Assembly: GCA_947497065.1 (NCBI GenBank) | Contig: CANMEQ010000002.1 | Location: forward strand, 496,001 to 560,000 | Length of the DNA stretch: 64,000 bases | Reading direction: 5' to 3' | Source of the DNA: an uncultured Paracoccaceae bacterium | Lineage (GTDB): Bacteria > Pseudomonadota > Alphaproteobacteria > Rhodobacterales > Rhodobacteraceae | Shown here: positions 7,940 through 19,108 of the stretch, one piece after another | Numbering within the stretch: position 1 is the stretch's first letter | How the letters are laid out: each line of letters starts with the position of its first letter | Notes under the pieces: model-generated | What the model was told of the DNA's origin: nothing | What the model saw: only the letters and a program-made list of their open reading frames with translations | The model's database searches: none | Position numbers and translations under genes: made by a program

Positions 7940-9955
7940 ATGTCCGATCTGCGCAAGATCATTATCGACGACCGCGAAGTAGAAGTGCCGGGCGCCATGA
8001 CGCTCATTCAGGCCTGTGAAGATGCTGGGATTGAAATCCCGCGTTTTTGTTATCACGAGCGTCTTTCGATTGCTGGCAACTGCCGCATGTGTCTGGTTGA
8101 AGTTGTGGGTGGACCGCCCAAGCCTGCCGCGTCTTGCGCGATGCAGGTGCGGGACTTGCGCCCAGGCCCAGAAGGCCAACCGCCTGTTGTTAAAACAAAT
8201 TCCCCGATGGTAAAGAAAGCACGCGAAGGCGTGATGGAATTCTTGCTGATCAACCACCCCTTGGATTGCCCGATTTGCGACCAAGGCGGCGAATGCGATT
8301 TGCAGGATCAGGCGATGGCATACGGCGTCGACTTTTCCCGCTTCCGCGAGCCGAAACGTGCGGCAACTGACCTTGATTTGGGGCCGTTGGTTGAAACCCA
8401 TATGACGCGCTGCATCTCCTGCACGCGCTGCGTTCGCTTTACGACTGAGGTCGCTGGTATCACGCAGATGGGCCAAACGGGCCGCGGTGAAGATTCCGAG
8501 ATCACCAGCTATTTGGGTGAAACGCTCGATTCGAATATGCAGGGTAACATCATTGATCTGTGCCCAGTGGGTGCATTGGTGTCGAAACCTTACGCGTTTA
8601 CAGCCCGCCCATGGGAGCTGACAAAAACCGAATCTGTTGATGTGATGGACGCGCTGGGTGCGAACATCCGCGTCGACACGAAAGGCCGAGAAGTGATGCG
8701 GTTCATGCCGCGTAACCACGATGGCGTGAACGAAGAGTGGATTTCCGACAAAACACGTTTTGTCTGGGACGGTCTGCGTCGCCAGCGTTTGGACACACCG
8801 TACATCCGTGAAAACGGCAAGCTGCGCAAAGCAGGTTGGGGCGAAGCCCTCACTGCCGCCGCGGCTGCGATGAAAGGCAAAAAGATTGTTGGTTTGGTCG
8901 GCGATCTTGCATCGACTGAGGCGGCATTCTCGCTCAAAACCCTCGTTGAGGGGCAGGGCGGTGTCGTTGAATGCCGCACAGACGGTGCAAAGCTTCCCGC
9001 TGGAAACCGCTCCGGCTACGTGGGGACAGCGTCGATCGAAGATATTGATGGCGCCGAATACATAATGATGATCGGCACAGACCCGAGCGTTGAAGCGCCT
9101 GTTCTGAACGCACGTATCCGTAAAGCATGGTTGAACGGCGCATCTGTTGCGCGCATCGGCGCTCCTGCTGAGTTTTCCTACGACGTTGTCGATATGGGCA
9201 ACGACCGTGCGGCGCTTGAAAACCTGACGAACCACAAGTTCGGTGAGATCAAAGACAAACCATCAATCGTTATCGTGGGGCAAGCTGCGTTGAGCGAAGC
9301 CGATGGTGAGGCTGTTTTGGCAGCCGCCATGGACGTTGTTGAAAAGACCAACGGTAAGTTGCTGGTTCTGCACACGGCCGCGGGGCGCGTTGGTGCGATG
9401 GACGTTGATGCGACGAACGCCGACGGTATGAAAGCGGTTGAAGGGGCCGAGGTTGTTTACAATCTTGGCGCCGACGAAGTTGAAATCGCGGCGGGTCCGT
9501 TTGTGATTTACCAAGGCTCCCACGGGGACCGCGGTGCACACCGTGCTGATATCATCCTGCCGGGCGCTGCCTATACCGAAGAAAACGGTCTGTTCGTGAA
9601 CACCGAAGGTCGCCCGCAATTGGCGATGCGCGCAAGCTTTGCACCTGGTGAAGCCAAAGAAAACTGGGCCATCTTGCGAGCGTTGTCCGCTGAACTGGAC
9701 GCGAAGCAAGATTGGGATAGTTTGGCTGGTCTGCGCACTGCACTGGTTGCCGCGCATCCGCATCTGGGCAAGGTAGACGATGTTGCCGAAAATGAATGGG
9801 TTGCGTTGAAGCCCAAGAAAATGGGCAAAGCGACGTTCCGCGCCGGTATCACAGATTTCTACCTAACAAACCCAATCGCCCGGGCCAGCCAACTGATGGC
9901 TGAGCTGAGCGCGAATGCAAAAAAACGGGCGCAAGCCCCGATTGCTGCGGAATAA
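7940..9955 (+). CDS. nuoG: NADH-quinone oxidoreductase subunit G (NuoG)
   Basis: The 75 kDa-type iron-sulfur subunit that passes electrons from NuoF/E towards NuoI/B. The 671-residue protein shows the [2Fe-2S] N1b ligands Cys37, Cys48, Cys51 and Cys66, the N5 set His106, Cys110, Cys113 and Cys119 ([14 protein letters not shown]), and the N4 set Cys158, Cys161, Cys164 (CISCTRC) and Cys208. The rest is the molybdopterin-oxidoreductase-like domain. ATG 7940 gives [10 protein letters not shown], the usual family start; an upstream ATG at 7907 follows a run of seven G and would add eleven residues, so the exact start is uncertain. Confidence 0.96.
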   Translation: MSDLRKIIIDDREVEVPGAMTLIQACEDAGIEIPRFCYHERLSIAGNCRMCLVEVVGGPPKPAASCAMQVRDLRPGPEGQPPVVKTNSPMVKKAREGVMEFLLINHPLDCPICDQGGECDLQDQAMAYGVDFSRFREPKRAATDLDLGPLVETHMTRCISCTRCVRFTTEVAGITQMGQTGRGEDSEITSYLGETLDSNMQGNIIDLCPVGALVSKPYAFTARPWELTKTESVDVMDALGANIRVDTKGREVMRFMPRNHDGVNEEWISDKTRFVWDGLRRQRLDTPYIRENGKLRKAGWGEALTAAAAAMKGKKIVGLVGDLASTEAAFSLKTLVEGQGGVVECRTDGAKLPAGNRSGYVGTASIEDIDGAEYIMMIGTDPSVEAPVLNARIRKAWLNGASVARIGAPAEFSYDVVDMGNDRAALENLTNHKFGEIKDKPSIVIVGQAALSEADGEAVLAAAMDVVEKTNGKLLVLHTAAGRVGAMDVDATNADGMKAVEGAEVVYNLGADEVEIAAGPFVIYQGSHGDRGAHRADIILPGAAYTEENGLFVNTEGRPQLAMRASFAPGEAKENWAILRALSAELDAKQDWDSLAGLRTALVAAHPHLGKVDDVAENEWVALKPKKMGKATFRAGITDFYLTNPIARASQLMAELSANAKKRAQAPIAAE

Positions 9956-10336
9956 ATGATGCGGACTGCCCTCATAGCAACAACAGTTCTCGCGGGATGC
10001 GAAACTGTACCGGACGCCCCTGAGGGGGTGATCCGCTATGATGGCATTGAAACGCAATTGCTGGATGGGGATCTGGTGAATTTTAAGGTGCAGGCGGCGG
10101 GTGCCGCTGATCGCCAAGATATTTCGGATTACGCGCAATGTGCTGCTGCACAATATGCGTTGATCCGGGGATACGGGTTTGCGCGCAATGTGCGCACGCT
10201 TGTCGATGAAGAGGGTGGAATTTGGACGGGGGATGCTGTTTACACCATCTCACCTTCATTACCACGTGGGCTAAGAACGATAGACGCGGAAGTGACGGTT
10301 GCAGATTGTGCAGCTCGATCGATCCCGACAGTCTGA
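9956..10336 (+). CDS. small putative lipoprotein in the nuo cluster
   Basis: A 126-residue protein starting directly after the nuoG stop (TAA then ATG). The N-terminus [16 protein letters not shown] contains a lipobox (VLAGC) with the acylated cysteine at residue 15, so a short lipoprotein signal is likely. The rest has three further cysteines and a conserved-looking [12 protein letters not shown] end but no recognised motif. Position between nuoG and nuoH makes cotranscription likely. It may be a periplasm-facing accessory factor; no function is assigned. Confidence 0.6.
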   Translation: MMRTALIATTVLAGCETVPDAPEGVIRYDGIETQLLDGDLVNFKVQAAGAADRQDISDYAQCAAAQYALIRGYGFARNVRTLVDEEGGIWTGDAVYTISPSLPRGLRTIDAEVTVADCAARSIPTV

Positions 10337-10346
10337 GGGAATTGAT

Positions 10347-11387
10347 ATGGTTGAATTTTTCACCACCACCAATCTAGGGATCGTGTTGACGATCCTCGGG
10401 CAATGTCTGTTGATTTTGATCCCGCTTTTGGTCGCTTTGGCGTTCTTGATGTATGCGGACCGTAAGGTTTGGGCTGCTGTTCAAATGCGCAAAGGTCCCA
10501 ACGTTGTTGGTGCGTTTGGTTTGCTGCAATCTTTTGCGGATTTCATCAAATACATCGTGAAAGAGGTGGTTGTTCCCGCCGGCGCTGACAAAGCTGTCTT
10601 CTTCCTCGCGCCGATGATCACATTCGTTCTGGCGGTTATCGCTTGGGCAGTGATCCCCTTCAACGAGGGGTGGGTGATGTCTGACATCAACGTCGCGATC
10701 TTGTATGTCTTCGCGGTGTCGTCTTTGGAAGTGTACGGCGTGATCATGGGGGGCTGGGCCTCCAACTCGAAATATCCATTCCTTGGTTCACTTCGATCTG
10801 CCGCGCAAATGATTTCTTACGAAGTGTCCATCGGTTTGATCATCATCGGTGTGATCATTTCGACGGGTTCTTTGAACTTCGGTGATATCGTTGCAGCACA
10901 AGAAGGCGACTGGGGCATCTTGCACTGGTACTTTATCCCGCACTTCCCGATGTTGTTCTTGTTCTTTATCAGCGCCTTGGCTGAAACAAACCGCCCACCG
11001 TTCGATCTTCCCGAAGCGGAATCCGAACTGGTTGCTGGCTACCAAGTTGAATATTCCTCCACGCCGTTCTTGCTGTTCATGATTGGTGAATTGATGGCCG
11101 TCGTACTGATGTGCGCGCTCGTCTCGCTGCTGTTCTTGGGCGGTTGGTTGTCCCCAATTGGCTTCTTGCCAGATGGCATTTTGTGGCTGGTCGGTAAGAT
11201 GGCGTTCTGCTTCTTCATCTTTGCGATGGTCAAAGCAATCGTACCACGTTTCCGCTATGACCAGCTGATGCGTTTGGGGTGGAAAGTATTCCTACCAATG
11301 TCCTTGGCGTGGGTCGTGCTGGTCGCGTTCCTTGCAAAATTCGAAGTGCTTGGCGGCTTCTGGGCACGCTGGGCGATGGGAGGCTGA
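10347..11387 (+). CDS. nuoH: NADH-quinone oxidoreductase subunit H (NuoH)
   Basis: The membrane subunit that joins the peripheral and membrane arms of complex I and forms part of the quinone channel. The 346-residue protein is highly hydrophobic with about eight membrane helices. It has the subunit 1 signatures [20 protein letters not shown] near residues 36-55 and the later [20 protein letters not shown], whose acidic residues belong to the quinone funnel. ATG 10347 follows GAGGGA with good spacing and gives the usual MVEFFTT start; upstream in-frame codons would overlap the preceding gene. Confidence 0.96.
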   Translation: MVEFFTTTNLGIVLTILGQCLLILIPLLVALAFLMYADRKVWAAVQMRKGPNVVGAFGLLQSFADFIKYIVKEVVVPAGADKAVFFLAPMITFVLAVIAWAVIPFNEGWVMSDINVAILYVFAVSSLEVYGVIMGGWASNSKYPFLGSLRSAAQMISYEVSIGLIIIGVIISTGSLNFGDIVAAQEGDWGILHWYFIPHFPMLFLFFISALAETNRPPFDLPEAESELVAGYQVEYSSTPFLLFMIGELMAVVLMCALVSLLFLGGWLSPIGFLPDGILWLVGKMAFCFFIFAMVKAIVPRFRYDQLMRLGWKVFLPMSLAWVVLVAFLAKFEVLGGFWARWAMGG

Positions 11388-11388
11388 T

Positions 11389-11883
11389 ATGACACAGACA
11401 GATTACACCCGCGCCGCGAAATATTTCCTGCTCGCTGACATCTTCAAAGGGTTTCAGCTTGGGTTCAAATACTTCTTCTCGCCTAAGGCGACGGTAAACT
11501 ACCCGCACGAAAAAGGGCCGCTTAGCCCGCGTTTCCGCGGTGAACATGCGCTGCGCCGTTATCCAAATGGCGAAGAGCGTTGCATCGCCTGTAAATTGTG
11601 TGAGGCGGTATGCCCTGCGCAAGCCATCACAATCGACGCTGAACCGCGCGATGACGGCAGCCGCCGCACCACGCGCTACGACATCGATATGACAAAATGT
11701 ATCTACTGCGGGTTCTGCCAAGAAGCCTGCCCAGTGGATGCGATTGTTGAAGGTCCGAACTTCGAATTCTCAACCGAGACCCGTGAAGAGCTGTTTTACG
11801 ACAAAGAAAAGCTGCTCGATAATGGCGACCGTTGGGAAGCTGAGATCGCGCGCAACCTCGAATTGGATGCACCTTACCGATGA
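11389..11883 (+). CDS. nuoI: NADH-quinone oxidoreductase subunit I (NuoI)
   Basis: The TYKY-type ferredoxin subunit with clusters N6a and N6b, passing electrons to NuoB. The 164-residue protein has two CxxCxxCxxxC motifs: Cys65, 68, 71 and 75 ([12 protein letters not shown]) and Cys104, 107, 110 and 114 ([12 protein letters not shown]). ATG 11389 is preceded by GGGAGG and lies one base after the nuoH stop, making it the better start than an in-frame codon inside nuoH. Its stop overlaps the start of the next gene (ATGA). Confidence 0.97.
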   Translation: MTQTDYTRAAKYFLLADIFKGFQLGFKYFFSPKATVNYPHEKGPLSPRFRGEHALRRYPNGEERCIACKLCEAVCPAQAITIDAEPRDDGSRRTTRYDIDMTKCIYCGFCQEACPVDAIVEGPNFEFSTETREELFYDKEKLLDNGDRWEAEIARNLELDAPYR

Positions 11884-12290
11884 GCGATCAATCGAACCCC
11901 TTTAACGCTTGGATGAAAGCATCGCAGGATTGGGCCAAAGGCATCAGTCCTGATTTTGCTGCGGCAATGGCCGACTCCATGAAGGGGGTCGAAGACCTTT
12001 TGCCCACCATGCCGAAAGACATGATGGACCAGTTGATGGGTAAAACCATGAACCCGGAAGGTCTGGATACAAAATCACGGCTGTTGCTGACGTTGCAGGG
12101 CCTTGTCATTCAAGGCGCGATTGCAGAACCGCAAATTAAATTGACCGTCCGCCACGCCCGCGAGGCCGGTGCGACGCAGATCGAAATTACCGAAACCATC
12201 GCGCTGGCTGGCATGTTCGGCGGCGGGGCGGGCATGCCTAAGGCGCTAGAGCTGGCGGGCGAGGTTTTTAAGAAGGACGAAACACCATGA
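11880..12290 (+). CDS. carboxymuconolactone decarboxylase family protein
   Basis: A 136-residue protein with the AhpD/carboxymuconolactone decarboxylase helical fold: [18 protein letters not shown] (about 61-78) then [19 protein letters not shown] and [16 protein letters not shown]. The redox CxxC pair of AhpD-type members is absent, so disulfide chemistry is unlikely. Both ends overlap neighbours (nuoI stop and nuoJ start, each ATGA), which shows tight coupling with complex I subunits. From memory this insertion is common in Rhodobacterales nuo clusters. Its reaction is unknown. Confidence 0.8.
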   Translation: MSDQSNPFNAWMKASQDWAKGISPDFAAAMADSMKGVEDLLPTMPKDMMDQLMGKTMNPEGLDTKSRLLLTLQGLVIQGAIAEPQIKLTVRHAREAGATQIEITETIALAGMFGGGAGMPKALELAGEVFKKDETP

Positions 12291-12892
12291 CACCAGCGTT
12301 GATTGCTTTTTACGCATTCGCCGTGACGACGATCGGCGGCGGTCTGATGACCGTCATCAGCCGGAACCCTGTGCACTCGGTCTTGTGGCTGATCCTTGCG
12401 TTCTTGTCCTCTGCCGGCTTGTTTGTTCTGCTTGGCGCAGAATTTGTGGCGATGTTGTTGATCATCGTTTACGTGGGCGCGGTCGCGGTTTTGTTCTTGT
12501 TCGTTGTGATGATGCTCGACGTTGATTTCGCCGAACTTAAAGCCGAGATGGCGCGCTACATGCCGCTGGCCCTGCTGATCGGGGTGATCTTGTTGATGCA
12601 GCTGGCCTTGGCGTTCGGTGTTTGGGGCTTCTCGGATGGGGTCGACACACGGATCACACAGCCAATTGGTGATATGGAAAACACCAAACAATTGGGCATC
12701 TTGCTGTATGATCAATACTTCCTGTTGTTCCAGTTGGCGGGCTTGATCCTGTTGACCGCGATGATTGGCGCGATTGTTTTGACATTGCGCCACCGTGTGG
12801 ACGTGAAACGCCAGAACATTGTTGGCCAGATCATGCGTGATCCTGCGCAGCAGATGGAACTTAAAGACGTGAAACCGGGGCAGGGGCTGTAA
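12287..12892 (+). CDS. nuoJ: NADH-quinone oxidoreductase subunit J (NuoJ)
   Basis: Membrane subunit equivalent to mitochondrial ND6, part of the channel between NuoH and the antiporter-like subunits. The 201-residue protein has about five membrane helices and the conserved third-helix region [21 protein letters not shown] split over residues 47-67. The C-terminal soluble tail (from about 165) is typical. It is translated from an ATG overlapping the preceding stop and is followed by nuoK after two bases. Confidence 0.95.
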   Translation: MTPALIAFYAFAVTTIGGGLMTVISRNPVHSVLWLILAFLSSAGLFVLLGAEFVAMLLIIVYVGAVAVLFLFVVMMLDVDFAELKAEMARYMPLALLIGVILLMQLALAFGVWGFSDGVDTRITQPIGDMENTKQLGILLYDQYFLLFQLAGLILLTAMIGAIVLTLRHRVDVKRQNIVGQIMRDPAQQMELKDVKPGQGL

Positions 12893-12894
12893 TC

Positions 12895-13200
12895 ATGATC
12901 GGACTTGAACATTATCTGACAGTTGCTGCGGCGCTGTTTGTTATCGGCATCTTCGGACTTTTCCTGAACCGCAAGAACATCATCATTCTGCTGATGAGCA
13001 TCGAACTGATGCTCTTGGCGGTGAACATCAACATGGTCGCGTTTTCCAGCTTCCTTGGGGATTTGGTCGGGCAGGTCTTTACCTTGTTCGTCCTGACCGT
13101 CGCCGCCGCTGAGGCCGCCATTGGCCTCGCGATCCTTGTTTGTTTCTTCCGCAACCGCGGCACGATCGACGTTGAAGATGTCAACGTCATGAAAGGCTAA
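12895..13200 (+). CDS. nuoK: NADH-quinone oxidoreductase subunit K (NuoK)
   Basis: Small three-helix membrane subunit (ND4L) on the proton path. The 101-residue protein has the two conserved intramembrane glutamates at Glu37 ([13 protein letters not shown]) and Glu73 ([12 protein letters not shown]), which match the functionally essential pair in the E. coli subunit. Length and spacing are normal. It lies between nuoJ and nuoL with only two and five bases of spacer. Confidence 0.97.
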   Translation: MIGLEHYLTVAAALFVIGIFGLFLNRKNIIILLMSIELMLLAVNINMVAFSSFLGDLVGQVFTLFVLTVAAAEAAIGLAILVCFFRNRGTIDVEDVNVMKG

Positions 13201-13205
13201 GACTA

Positions 13206-15350
13206 ATGGAACAGATTATCCTCTTTGCCCCGCTGGTCGGCGCCATCATTGGTGGTTTTGGCTGGAAAATGATGGGCGAGACGGCCGCACAGTGGCTGAC
13301 AACATCCTTGCTGTTCTTGGCGGCGATCCTGTCTTGGGTTGTGTTCCTAACGTTTGACGCAAGCGCGCATGTGAACGGACACTATACTATCGATATCCTG
13401 ACATGGATCCAGTCTGGCACGTTGGACACATCTTGGGCGATCCGGATGGACCGATTGACCGCGACAATGTTGATCGTGATCACCTCCGTCTCTGCCTTGG
13501 TGCACCTCTACTCGTTCGGCTACATGGCCCACGACGAGCAGTTTCCTGACACACCATACAAAGCCCGTTTCTTCGCGTATTTGTCGTTCTTCACCTTCGC
13601 GATGTTGATGTTGGTAACTGCCGACAACCTTGTTCAGATGTTCTTTGGCTGGGAAGGTGTGGGCGTTGCATCTTACTTGTTGATCGGTTTTTACTACAAA
13701 AAACCGAGCGCCAATGCCGCGGCGATCAAAGCTTTCGTTGTGAACCGTGTGGGTGATTTCGGCTTTGCCTTGGGGATTTTCGGGATCTTCTTCGTCACAG
13801 GGTCAATCAACTTTGATGTGATCTTTGCTGAGGCTCCGGCACTTGCCGAAACAACGCTGACCTTCTTGTGGCGCGATTGGAATGCGGCAGAAATCATTGC
13901 CTTCCTTCTGTTCATTGGTGCGATGGGTAAATCTGCGCAGTTGATGTTGCACACTTGGTTGCCTGACGCGATGGAAGGCCCGACGCCTGTGTCCGCGCTG
14001 ATCCACGCCGCGACGATGGTTACCGCTGGTGTTTTCTTGGTCTGCCGGATGTCGCCGATCATGGAATTTGCACCCTCCGCGACAAGCTTCATTGTGTTCT
14101 TGGGCGCGACAACTGCGTTCTTTGCAGCAACGGTCGGTCTGGTTCAAAACGACATCAAGCGCGTGATTGCGTACTCTACCTGTTCGCAGCTGGGTTACAT
14201 GTTCGTGGCTGCCGGTCTTGGGGTATATTCCGTCGCGATGTTCCACCTCCTGACGCATGCGTTCTTTAAAGCGATGTTGTTCTTGGGCGCGGGCTCCGTG
14301 ATCCACGGAATGCACCACGAGCAAGACATGCGGAACTACGGCGGGTTGCGCAAAAAGCTGCCCTATACGTTCTGGGCGATGATGATTGGCACATTGGCGA
14401 TCACCGGTGTCGGTATTCCATTGCTTTATCTTGGCTTCCCAGTGGGCTTCGCGGGCTTTGTGTCGAAAGATGCGATTATTGAAAGCGCTTATGCGGCTGT
14501 TGGCGGTGGGTATGCGTTCTGGATGCTGGTCATCGCGGCTCTGTTCACCAGCTTCTACAGCTGGCGCCTGATCTTCTTGACGTTCTACGGCGAAGCGCGT
14601 GGCGACAAACACACCCATGAACATGCCCATGAAAGCCCCAAGGTTATGTTGGCGCCGCTCGCTATCTTGGCGGTTGGTGCGATCTTTGCCGGTATGGTTT
14701 TCTACAAGCCGTTCTTCGGCAACGCGAAATACGTGGGCCAATTCTTTGGCGTTAGCTATGCCGAACAGGTTCATCATGGGGATGATCACAGCGATGATAG
14801 CCATGGGGATGATCATGCGAATGCGGATGACCATTCCGATGATGCTGATGCCGATGATGGCCATGGTGAAACACATTACATGTTTACAGGCGAACCAGGG
14901 CAGGGCGCGATCTATGTCGCCTCCGAGAACACGACCCTTGATGATGCGCACTCTGTGCCGGTCTGGGTAAAGCTTGCGCCGTTCTTTGCGATGTTGCTTG
15001 GGTTCATCACGGCTTATGTCTTCTACATCCGTAAGCCTGACCTGCCGAAGAAATTGGCCGAACAGCAAGCGCCATTGTACAACTTCTTGCTCAACAAGTG
15101 GTACTTCGACGAGCTCTATAATGCAGTCTTCGTAAAGCCTGCGTTGTGGCTGGGTAAATTCCTTTGGAAAAAGGGCGACACAAACGTCATCGACGGCGGC
15201 ATCAACGGGTTGGCCATGGGGATTATCCCCTTCCTGACCCGCATGGCTGGCCGTGCACAATCTGGATATGTTTTCACCTACGCATTTGCCATGGTGATCG
15301 GGATCGCGGTGATCCTGACCTACTTCACGATCACCGGAGGGTATGAATAA
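13206..15350 (+). CDS. nuoL: NADH-quinone oxidoreductase subunit L (NuoL) with Asp/His-rich insert
   Basis: The distal antiporter-like proton-pumping subunit (ND5) at the end of the membrane arm. The 714-residue protein carries the proton-antiporter core, including [18 protein letters not shown] with its key glutamate, [20 protein letters not shown] and [14 protein letters not shown]. About residues 465-475 have a short His-rich patch and residues 519-557 a striking Asp/His run (repeats of HSDD, HGDDH and DADD). This longer stretch interrupts the C-terminal helices that include the lateral helix and is longer than in E. coli NuoL. The stop overlaps the nuoM start by one base. Confidence 0.97.
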   Translation: MEQIILFAPLVGAIIGGFGWKMMGETAAQWLTTSLLFLAAILSWVVFLTFDASAHVNGHYTIDILTWIQSGTLDTSWAIRMDRLTATMLIVITSVSALVHLYSFGYMAHDEQFPDTPYKARFFAYLSFFTFAMLMLVTADNLVQMFFGWEGVGVASYLLIGFYYKKPSANAAAIKAFVVNRVGDFGFALGIFGIFFVTGSINFDVIFAEAPALAETTLTFLWRDWNAAEIIAFLLFIGAMGKSAQLMLHTWLPDAMEGPTPVSALIHAATMVTAGVFLVCRMSPIMEFAPSATSFIVFLGATTAFFAATVGLVQNDIKRVIAYSTCSQLGYMFVAAGLGVYSVAMFHLLTHAFFKAMLFLGAGSVIHGMHHEQDMRNYGGLRKKLPYTFWAMMIGTLAITGVGIPLLYLGFPVGFAGFVSKDAIIESAYAAVGGGYAFWMLVIAALFTSFYSWRLIFLTFYGEARGDKHTHEHAHESPKVMLAPLAILAVGAIFAGMVFYKPFFGNAKYVGQFFGVSYAEQVHHGDDHSDDSHGDDHANADDHSDDADADDGHGETHYMFTGEPGQGAIYVASENTTLDDAHSVPVWVKLAPFFAMLLGFITAYVFYIRKPDLPKKLAEQQAPLYNFLLNKWYFDELYNAVFVKPALWLGKFLWKKGDTNVIDGGINGLAMGIIPFLTRMAGRAQSGYVFTYAFAMVIGIAVILTYFTITGGYE

Positions 15351-16900
15351 TGGGTGCGAACCTTCTCTCAATGACCACGTTCATTCCCGCAATTGCGGCC
15401 GCCATTTTGGCGCTGATTTTGCGAGGCGATGACGAGGCAGCACAACGTAATGCAAAGTGGCTGGCAATGGCTGCAACTGGGCTGACGTTTGTCGTGTCTT
15501 TGTTCATCCTGATCGGGTTTGATCCGAACAACACGGGCTTTCAATTTGTTGAAGACCGCGAATGGATCATGGGCCTCAACTACAAAATGGGTGTCGATGG
15601 TATTTCGATCCTGTTTGTCATGTTGACCACATTCCTAATGCCGATCGTTATTGCATCGTGCTGGACCGTGACGACACGCGTTAAAGAATACATGATTGCA
15701 TTCTTGCTGTTGGAAACATTGATGTTGGGCGTGTTCTTGGCGCTCGATCTGGTGTTGTTCTACCTCTTCTTCGAGGCTGGCCTGATCCCCATGTTCCTGA
15801 TCATCGGGATTTGGGGCGGTAAGAACCGCATCTATGCGTCTTTCAAATTCTTCCTTTACACCTTCCTTGGATCGGTTTTGATGCTGGTGGCTATGGTTGC
15901 GATGTATGCGGATGCGGGCACGACGGATATCCCGACATTGATGAATTGGACATTCGGAACGGAGACATTCTCGATCCTTGGGGTGCAGCTGATTGGTGGC
16001 ATGCAGACATTGCTGTGGTTGGCGTTCTTTGCCTCTTTCGCGGTGAAAATGCCAATGTGGCCGGTCCACACATGGTTGCCCGACGCACACGTTCAAGCGC
16101 CGACGGCTGGGTCTGTTGTTTTGGCTGCGATCTTGTTGAAAATGGGTGGCTACGGCTTCTTGCGCTTCTCGCTGCCGATGTTCCCCGTTGGCTCTGCCGT
16201 GATGGCAGACTTGGTTCTGTGGATGTCTGCAATCGCGATTGTCTACACCTCTTTGGTCGCGCTGGTGCAGCAAGACATGAAGAAACTGATTGCTTACTCT
16301 TCGGTCGCCCACATGGGGTTCGTGACCATGGGCATCTTTACGTTTAACCAGCAGGGTCTTGATGGTGCGATCTTCCAGATGCTGTCTCACGGCTTCATCT
16401 CTGGCGCGTTGTTTTTGTGTGTTGGGGTGATCTACGACCGCATGCACACACGTGAAATCGACGCCTATGGTGGTCTGGTGAACCGCATGCCGGCTTACGC
16501 ACTGATCTTTATGTTCTTCACCATGGCGAACGTTGGTCTGCCTGGTACATCTGGTTTTGTCGGTGAATTCCTGACCTTGATGGCCGCATTCCAAGTGAAC
16601 ACTTGGGTTGCTGCTGTGGCGACGACAGGCGTGATTTTCTCAGCCGCCTATGCGCTGTGGCTGTACCGCCGCGTGGTCATGGGCGATTTGATCAAAGAAA
16701 GTCTGAAGTCGATTACAGACATGACCACCCGTGAGCGTGTGATCTTTGCACCTTTGGTGATCATGACCTTGCTGTTGGGGATCTACCCTAGCCTTGTCAC
16801 TGACATTATCGGGCCGTCGGTCACCGCCCTGGTCGACCAAGTGGAGGCTGCACAATCGGCCTTCGCCCTCTCCAATGTAACCGCAGCCGCTTCGTATTAA
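15350..16900 (+). CDS. nuoM: NADH-quinone oxidoreductase subunit M (NuoM)
   Basis: Antiporter-like proton-pumping subunit (ND4). The 516-residue polytopic protein has [20 protein letters not shown] with the conserved glutamate of helix 5, [19 protein letters not shown] and the lysine-containing [19 protein letters not shown]. About fourteen membrane helices are expected. The ATG shares its first base with the last base of the nuoL stop. Normal length and no interruptions. Confidence 0.97.
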   Translation: MGANLLSMTTFIPAIAAAILALILRGDDEAAQRNAKWLAMAATGLTFVVSLFILIGFDPNNTGFQFVEDREWIMGLNYKMGVDGISILFVMLTTFLMPIVIASCWTVTTRVKEYMIAFLLLETLMLGVFLALDLVLFYLFFEAGLIPMFLIIGIWGGKNRIYASFKFFLYTFLGSVLMLVAMVAMYADAGTTDIPTLMNWTFGTETFSILGVQLIGGMQTLLWLAFFASFAVKMPMWPVHTWLPDAHVQAPTAGSVVLAAILLKMGGYGFLRFSLPMFPVGSAVMADLVLWMSAIAIVYTSLVALVQQDMKKLIAYSSVAHMGFVTMGIFTFNQQGLDGAIFQMLSHGFISGALFLCVGVIYDRMHTREIDAYGGLVNRMPAYALIFMFFTMANVGLPGTSGFVGEFLTLMAAFQVNTWVAAVATTGVIFSAAYALWLYRRVVMGDLIKESLKSITDMTTRERVIFAPLVIMTLLLGIYPSLVTDIIGPSVTALVDQVEAAQSAFALSNVTAAASY

Positions 16901-16911
16901 GGAACGCATAG

Positions 16912-18354
16912 ATGTTGTCGCAAGATCTGAACACCATCCTGCCAGAAATCATCCTGTCGCTTTACGCAATGGGCGCGCTTTTGGCTGGGGTTTACACTGT
17001 AAAAGATAAAGCCGCACCTTTGTTGGTGTGGGTCACATCAGGCCTTTTCGTTGTTGTTGCGTTCTGGATTGGAACAACGGGCGAGGGGGCGACATCCGCG
17101 TTCTCAGGCATGTTCAACGAAGATGCCTTTAGCCGTTTCGCGAAGGTCGCAATCTTGTTGTCTGCAGCAGCTGTGATGGTCATGGGCCAAGATTACATGG
17201 CCAAGCGGGACATGTTGCGCTTTGAATATCCATTGCTGATCACACTTTCTGTCGTGGGCATGATGGTGATGGTTTCAGCTGGTGACTTGATGGCGCTTTA
17301 CATGGGCCTCGAGCTGCAATCCTTGGCGCTTTACGTTGTGGCCTCTTTGCGCCGCGATAGTGTGAAGTCGACCGAAGCTGGTTTGAAGTATTTTGTTCTG
17401 GGCGCGCTGTCGTCTGGTTTGCTTCTTTACGGTGCATCGTTGACCTATGGCTTCGCGGGGACCACGTCCTTCACCGGTATCTTTGAGGCCACGCAAGGCG
17501 GCGTCTCCTTGGGTTTGTTGTTTGGTTTGGTCTTCTTGTCCGCCGGGTTTGCGTTCAAAGTGTCGGCCGCGCCGTTCCACATGTGGACGCCTGACGTTTA
17601 CGACGGGTCTCCAACACCGGTTACCGCGTTCTTTGCAACGGCACCGAAACTGGCGGCCATGGCCTTGTTCGCACGTGTGATGCACGATGCCTTCGGGAAT
17701 TCTGTATCCGATTGGCAGCAGATCGTTGCGTTCTTGTCCGTGATTTCCATGTTCCTTGGCGCGATTGCGGCGATTGGGCAGAAGAACATCAAACGACTGA
17801 TGGCTTATTCTTCGATCGCGCACATGGGGTTCGCTTTGATGGGCTTGGCCGCGGGCACTGCGTTTGGTGTGCAGGCCATGTTGGTCTACATGGCGATCTA
17901 TGTTGCAATGAACATCGGGACGTTTGCGTTTATTTTGTCATTGGAAAAAAATGGCATGCCAGTGACGAACATTGATGCGTTGAACATGTATTCCAAACGT
18001 GAACCGGTGAAAGCACTGGCGATGCTGGTGTTGCTGTTCAGCCTTGCCGGTGTTCCACCGATGTTGGGCTTCTTTGGCAAGTTCTACGTGTTGCAGGCCG
18101 CCTATGGGGCTGGCTTGGGTTGGTTGGCTGTCGCTGGTGTTGTGGCATCCGTGATCGGTGCCTTCTACTACCTGCGGATCGTTTTCTTCATGTACTTCGG
18201 CGCAGAGCAGGAAGAGCCGCGTTTGGACACAGGCAAGTCGCCGATGTTGTGGGGCTTCCTCGTGGCGTCCGCTGCTGTGATGGTCTTTGGTGTGGTCAAC
18301 CTGTTTGGCATTGAGCCACTGGCTGAGGCCGCGTCCCTCGCCCTTGTTAACTAA
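16912..18354 (+). CDS. nuoN: NADH-quinone oxidoreductase subunit N (NuoN)
   Basis: The proximal antiporter-like subunit (ND2) of complex I. The 480-residue protein has [15 protein letters not shown] with the conserved glutamate, [25 protein letters not shown] and the lysine-containing [22 protein letters not shown]. About fourteen membrane helices are present. The ATG follows AAGGAACG. This is the last structural nuo gene, and birA starts one base after its stop, so transcription likely continues through birA, coaX and rnj. Confidence 0.97.
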   Translation: MLSQDLNTILPEIILSLYAMGALLAGVYTVKDKAAPLLVWVTSGLFVVVAFWIGTTGEGATSAFSGMFNEDAFSRFAKVAILLSAAAVMVMGQDYMAKRDMLRFEYPLLITLSVVGMMVMVSAGDLMALYMGLELQSLALYVVASLRRDSVKSTEAGLKYFVLGALSSGLLLYGASLTYGFAGTTSFTGIFEATQGGVSLGLLFGLVFLSAGFAFKVSAAPFHMWTPDVYDGSPTPVTAFFATAPKLAAMALFARVMHDAFGNSVSDWQQIVAFLSVISMFLGAIAAIGQKNIKRLMAYSSIAHMGFALMGLAAGTAFGVQAMLVYMAIYVAMNIGTFAFILSLEKNGMPVTNIDALNMYSKREPVKALAMLVLLFSLAGVPPMLGFFGKFYVLQAAYGAGLGWLAVAGVVASVIGAFYYLRIVFFMYFGAEQEEPRLDTGKSPMLWGFLVASAAVMVFGVVNLFGIEPLAEAASLALVN

Positions 18355-18355
18355 A

Positions 18356-19099
18356 ATGGAATGGCCGGCACATGTCGGCCATCTTCCGTTCACGGAGGTT
18401 ACATCCACATTGGATGTTGCCCGTGAACAGGCAGCAACAACTGCAAGCCCCACTTGGATCACCGCAACGCGCCAGACCGCAAGCCGCGGCCGGCGCGGGC
18501 GGGCCTGGGTTGCGCCAGTCGGCAACTTCTACGGGACATTGATGATACCCTGCGGGGACCCGATGCAGGCGTCCTTGCGGAGCTTCGTGGCCGCGTTGGC
18601 GTTGCAAGACGCGCTTGATGCGGCGATGGGCGAAGGGCCGACGTTGGCGTTGAAGTGGCCTAATGACGTGCTTGTTAATTCTGGCAAAGTGGCCGGCATA
18701 TTGCTGGAAAGCCTCACCGTGAACGGGCAAATGTGGGGGGTCGCTGTGGGCATCGGGGTGAACCTCATTGCAGCGCCCGACTTTTCGCAGGTGGAGGCGG
18801 GGGCAGTTCCCCCTGTCAGCGTGAAGGGGGAGAGTGGGGTTGACGTGACGCCTGATGCGTTTCTGTCGATCCTTGCGCCAGCGTTTGCAAAGTGGGATGC
18901 GCAATTGACGACCTACGGTTTTGCGCCTATCCGAACCGCATGGTTGGCCAGTGCCGCACGTTTGGGTGAGACAATTACGGCACGTCTCCCCAACGAAGAA
19001 ATCACAGGACGCTTTGATACTGTCGATGAGAACGGCTATCTGATCCTCAACACCGCCAAAGGCCTGCGTTCAATTGCGGCGGCGGACGTATATTTTTAG
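18356..19099 (+). CDS. birA: biotin--[acetyl-CoA-carboxylase] ligase (BirA, catalytic only)
   Basis: Attaches biotin to a lysine of the biotin carboxyl carrier protein through biotinyl-AMP. The 247-residue protein has the adenylate-binding loop SRGRRGRAW, the KWPNDV motif (biotin pocket and carrier interaction) and the KVAGILLES and GIGVNL segments. There is no N-terminal winged-helix domain, so it is the monofunctional class without repressor activity. The ATG at 18356 lies one base past the nuoN stop. Fusion of birA to the end of the nuo cluster is common in alphaproteobacteria. Confidence 0.93.
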   Translation: MEWPAHVGHLPFTEVTSTLDVAREQAATTASPTWITATRQTASRGRRGRAWVAPVGNFYGTLMIPCGDPMQASLRSFVAALALQDALDAAMGEGPTLALKWPNDVLVNSGKVAGILLESLTVNGQMWGVAVGIGVNLIAAPDFSQVEAGAVPPVSVKGESGVDVTPDAFLSILAPAFAKWDAQLTTYGFAPIRTAWLASAARLGETITARLPNEEITGRFDTVDENGYLILNTAKGLRSIAAADVYF

Positions 19100-19108
19100 G
19101 AATGCCTC

